The notes beneath the pieces were generated by a model. It was not told the origin of the DNA and searched no databases. It saw nothing but the letters and a program-made list of their open reading frames with translations. The position numbers and the translations under genes were made by a program. This document shows, in pieces, positions 61,325-64,000 of a stretch of 64,000 bases of DNA (its first letter is position 1; each line of letters opens with the position of its first letter). Source of the DNA: RGIG426 sp045639905 (GTDB lineage: Bacteria; Bacillota; Clostridia; Oscillospirales; Acutalibacteraceae). The stretch is from the NCBI GenBank assembly GCA_045639905.1, contig JAZUDZ010000026.1, positions 62,001 to 126,000 of the forward strand, read 5' to 3'.

Positions 61325-62293
61325 ATGGAAACCAAACAGAAAAAAGTCATCTCCGTTATGGTCCCTTGTTATAACGAAGAAGAAAACGTTGTCCCGATTA
61401 GCAAAGCCATTATTGATATCATCACCAAGGAACTTCCGCAATATGATTATCAGTTGTTATTTATCGATAACTGCTCAACGGATAACACAAGGCCATTGAT
61501 TCGTGAACTATGCCGTCAAAATCCTAAAATCCAAGCTATTTTTAATGCCAAAAATTTCGGTCAATTTAACTCACCTTTCCATGGAATGTGTCAAACCACG
61601 GGCGATTGTACAATTACAATGTGCTGTGATTTCCAGGATCCGGTTGAAATGATTCCGAAATTCGTATCCGAATGGGAAAAAGGGTATAAAATTGTTTGCG
61701 GCATTAAAACCTCCAGCAAAGAAAATCCTATTATGTATTTTCTACGTTCTTGCTACTATAAAACCATTCGCAAAATGTCTCAAGTTGAACAAATCGAACA
61801 CTTTACGGGATTTGGGTTATATGACAAATCTTTTATTAAAGTTCTAAGTGAATTAAAAGACCCCACTCCTTTTTTACGTGGCATTGTAGCCGAACTCGGA
61901 TACAAACGGAAAGATATCGAATATACGCAAGAACAAAGACGAGGCGGGAAAAGTAAGAACAACTTTTACAGCTTATATGATGCCGCTATGTTATCATTGA
62001 CCTCATATACGAAAATTGGCTTACGTCTTGCGACATTTGTCGGATTCGGTTTTTCATTTTTAAGTTTTATTGCTGCAATTGTGTATTTAGTTTTGAAATT
62101 AATTCATTGGAATAATTTTGCGGCTGGCCAAGCCCCGCTTTTGATTGTATTACTGTTATTCATCTCATTGGTTCTATTTTTTATCGGTCTTCTTGGCGAA
62201 TATGTACTGAGCATAAACCAACGTGTTATGAATCATCCATTGGTTGTCGAAGAAGAACGTATTAATTTCCAAAATAACGAGAAAGGGGAGTAA
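61325..62293 (+). CDS. Membrane-anchored family 2 glycosyltransferase (GtrB/DPM1-like)
   Basis: 322 residues. The GT-A domain (SVMVPCYNEEENVVPISKAI, about 10-29; LLFIDNCSTDNTRPLI; CCDFQDPVEMIPKF) is followed by two C-terminal transmembrane helices (about 235-257 and 270-292). This plan is typical of undecaprenyl-phosphate glucosyl/deoxyhexosyltransferases. It may transfer a sugar to the lipid carrier; the donor is unknown. Confidence 0.88.
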   Translation: METKQKKVISVMVPCYNEEENVVPISKAIIDIITKELPQYDYQLLFIDNCSTDNTRPLIRELCRQNPKIQAIFNAKNFGQFNSPFHGMCQTTGDCTITMCCDFQDPVEMIPKFVSEWEKGYKIVCGIKTSSKENPIMYFLRSCYYKTIRKMSQVEQIEHFTGFGLYDKSFIKVLSELKDPTPFLRGIVAELGYKRKDIEYTQEQRRGGKSKNNFYSLYDAAMLSLTSYTKIGLRLATFVGFGFSFLSFIAAIVYLVLKLIHWNNFAAGQAPLLIVLLLFISLVLFFIGLLGEYVLSINQRVMNHPLVVEEERINFQNNEKGE

Positions 62294-62297
62294 ATCC

Positions 62298-63182
62298 TTG
62301 AAAGGTATTATTTTAGCCGGCGGAGCCGGAACAAGATTATATCCTTTAACAATGGTTACATCAAAACAGCTTTTGCCTGTTTATGATAAGCCCATGATTT
62401 ATTATCCCTTATCTACATTAATGTTAGCTGGAATTCGAGATATTCTTTTAATATCTACACCGAATGATTTACCAAATTTTGAGCGTCTGTTAGGAGACGG
62501 CTCTCAGTTTGGTGTTCATTTATCTTATAAAGTTCAACCTTCTCCCGATGGTTTAGCACAAGCTTTTATCCTGGGAGAAGAGTTCATAGGCAATGATACT
62601 TGTGCTATGGTCCTTGGCGATAATATCTTTTATGGAAACGGTTTCCGTCATATGCTATTGCAAGCTGTTTCCGATGCTGAAGAAGGTAAAGCAACTGTTT
62701 TTGGATATTATGTCAAAGATCCGGAACGTTTTGGTGTTGTCAACTTTGACAAAGACAAAAATGTCATTTCGCTGGAAGAAAAACCTAAAAATCCTCAATC
62801 CAATTATTGTGTAACCGGTTTGTATTTTTATGACAATCGTATTGTAAAATATGCAAAAACGATTAAACCGTCCGCAAGAGGAGAACTTGAGATTACGGAT
62901 GTAAACAACTGTTATTTAAAGGATAAAAGTTTAAAAGTTCAACTTCTCGGCCGTGGTTATGCCTGGCTTGATACAGGTACGGTTGAATCCTTAGCTGAAG
63001 CCACTGCTTTTATTCGTATGATACAGCAACGACAAGGTGTTATGGTTTCCGCTCCGGAAGAAATTGCTTATATTAACGGATGGATCGACAAAAATAGTTT
63101 ATTAGAATCGATTGAAAAGTACGGAAAATCTTTATATGGAACGCACCTAAAACACGTTGTTGATGGTACCGTTTATTACTAA
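62298..63182 (+). CDS. rfbA: Glucose-1-phosphate thymidylyltransferase
   Basis: RmlA, first step to dTDP-L-rhamnose. 294 residues from TTG 62298, which is about seven bases after AAAGGGGAG: KGIILAGGAGTRLYPLTMVTSKQLLPVYDKPMIYYPL, LGDNIFYGNGF, EEKPKNPQSNYCVTGLYFYD and RGYAWLDTGT are family motifs. It follows the glycosyltransferase gene closely. Confidence 0.96.
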   Translation: MKGIILAGGAGTRLYPLTMVTSKQLLPVYDKPMIYYPLSTLMLAGIRDILLISTPNDLPNFERLLGDGSQFGVHLSYKVQPSPDGLAQAFILGEEFIGNDTCAMVLGDNIFYGNGFRHMLLQAVSDAEEGKATVFGYYVKDPERFGVVNFDKDKNVISLEEKPKNPQSNYCVTGLYFYDNRIVKYAKTIKPSARGELEITDVNNCYLKDKSLKVQLLGRGYAWLDTGTVESLAEATAFIRMIQQRQGVMVSAPEEIAYINGWIDKNSLLESIEKYGKSLYGTHLKHVVDGTVYY

Positions 63183-63201
63183 TTGAGAAAGGAATCTTTC
63201 C

Positions 63202-64000
63202 ATGAACATTCTCGTAACCGGTGGTGCCGGATTTATCGGATCCAATTTCATTTTTTATGTTCATAATAAACATCCTGAAGATCGAATTGTTTGCCTCGAT
63301 AAGCTTACATATGCCGGCAACTTACGTACCTTAGAGCCCTTACTAAATGATTCGAAGTTTCGTTTTGTTAAAGGGGATATTGCCGAACGAAAAGATGTAT
63401 TTCCTCTATTTGAAGAAGAACACTTTGATGTTGTTGTCAATTTTGCCGCAGAAAGCCATGTTGACAGGAGCTTAAAAGAACCGGAATTGTTTTTAAAAAC
63501 AAACATTTTAGGCACTCAAGTTTTAATGGATGCATGCCGAGAATATGGCATTAAACGTTTTCATCAGGTTTCTACTGACGAGGTATATGGAGACCTTCCG
63601 ATAGACAGAAAAGATTTGTTTTTCACAGAACAAACACCGTTACACGCTTCATCTCCATATTCTGCTTCTAAAGCATCAGCTGATTTGCTGGTAATGGCGT
63701 ACCACAGGACATTTAAACTTCCTGTTTCCATCTCACGTTGTTCCAACAACTATGGGCCTTACCAGTTTCCCGAAAAACTGATTCCTTTAATGATTTCACG
63801 TGCGACATCCGATCAATCTATTCCGGTATATGGAAAAGGAGAAAATGTTCGTGACTGGTTATACGTTGAGGATCATTGTATTGCCATTGATGAAATTGTT
63901 CGAAAAGGCAAGGAAGGAGAAGTATATAATATTGGAGGACACAATGAATGCGCCAATATTGATATGGTAAAAAAAGTACTTCATCTATTAAACAAACCTG
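63202..64000 (+). CDS. rfbB: dTDP-glucose 4,6-dehydratase (partial, runs off the window)
   Basis: RmlB, second step to dTDP-L-rhamnose. ATG 63202 (AAAGGAA upstream); 266 codons are visible and the frame is open at the window end. NILVTGGAGFIGSNFIFYV is the NAD-binding motif; STDEVYGDL, SPYSASKASADLL with the Tyr-x3-Lys pair, and SRCSNNYGPYQFPEKLIPL follow. The remaining rml genes are expected beyond the window. Confidence 0.96.
   Translation, partial: MNILVTGGAGFIGSNFIFYVHNKHPEDRIVCLDKLTYAGNLRTLEPLLNDSKFRFVKGDIAERKDVFPLFEEEHFDVVVNFAAESHVDRSLKEPELFLKTNILGTQVLMDACREYGIKRFHQVSTDEVYGDLPIDRKDLFFTEQTPLHASSPYSASKASADLLVMAYHRTFKLPVSISRCSNNYGPYQFPEKLIPLMISRATSDQSIPVYGKGENVRDWLYVEDHCIAIDEIVRKGKEGEVYNIGGHNECANIDMVKKVLHLLNKP

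Noticed and set aside
1..64000. CRISPR arrays, insertion sequences, prophage or toxin-antitoxin pairs
   Set aside because: No repeat-spacer pattern, transposase, integrase or inverted-repeat-bounded element was found on reading both strands.

Overview
The window is low-GC chromosomal DNA of a Gram-positive type bacterium, most likely an anaerobic member of the Clostridia (Oscillospiraceae/Ruminococcaceae-like). This is inferred from strong AGGAGG-type ribosome sites, frequent TTG/GTG starts, a T-box leader, CCA-encoding tRNA genes, an O2-labile two-subunit fumarase, ammonia-dependent AsnA, and the Firmicutes order nusB-xseA-xseB-ispA-dxs-tlyA-nadK-argR-recN. Species cannot be assigned from the sequence alone. 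No insertion sequence, prophage or CRISPR array was seen. The window cuts hisG at its left end and a dTDP-glucose 4,6-dehydratase gene at its right end.

Layout. 1-8367 (+): a compact histidine operon hisG(partial)-D-C-B-H-A-F-IE, running directly into malic enzyme and the two subunits of a class I fumarase. 8381-9619 (+): a CNNM/CorC-type membrane protein that seems to start at ATA. 9658-11733 (-): a DUF2079 membrane protein. 11886-15706 (+): a DUF3737 beta-helix protein, a MATE exporter and a membrane-anchored parvulin-like protein. 15756-22211 (-): a full F1Fo ATP synthase operon, written a-c-b-(delta-alpha fusion)-gamma-beta-epsilon in transcription order. 22315-28006 (-): asnS-asnA-metF-metH behind an asparagine-specific T-box leader with a near-consensus promoter. 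28337-29268 (-): two unknown membrane-associated proteins. 29348-29506 (-): tRNA-Glu(CTC) and tRNA-Lys(CTT).

29701-48835 (+): Asp23, then the nusB to recN housekeeping cluster (transcription termination, exonuclease VII, isoprenoid precursors, rRNA methylation, NAD kinase, arginine repressor, repair). It continues into nagA, an RlmD-type rRNA methyltransferase, an AlkD-like glycosylase and a run of small or poorly known genes (zinc-ribbon membrane protein, PAS protein, FliB-like protein, CDF transporter, YbaK-type deacylase, a GT-C-like membrane protein, DUF5662). 48880-57033 (-): a cell-surface polymer locus with a TagG/TagH-like ABC exporter, two CDP-alditol-type cytidylyltransferases, two CDP-glycerol-phosphotransferase-like enzymes (one fused to a GT2 domain) and an NDP-sugar epimerase. 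57157-57882 (-): nagB. 58119-64000 (+): a nucleotide-sugar operon making a CDP-4-keto-3,6-dideoxyhexose (rfbF-rfbG-rfbH), a membrane-anchored GT2 enzyme and the first two dTDP-rhamnose genes.

The most unusual feature is the in-frame fusion of ATP synthase delta and alpha subunits, with a 35-residue-period duplication of the alpha N-terminal segment at the junction. Next are the shared T-box control of asparagine and methionine/folate genes, and a teichoic-acid-like export locus placed beside a CDP-dideoxyhexose operon.
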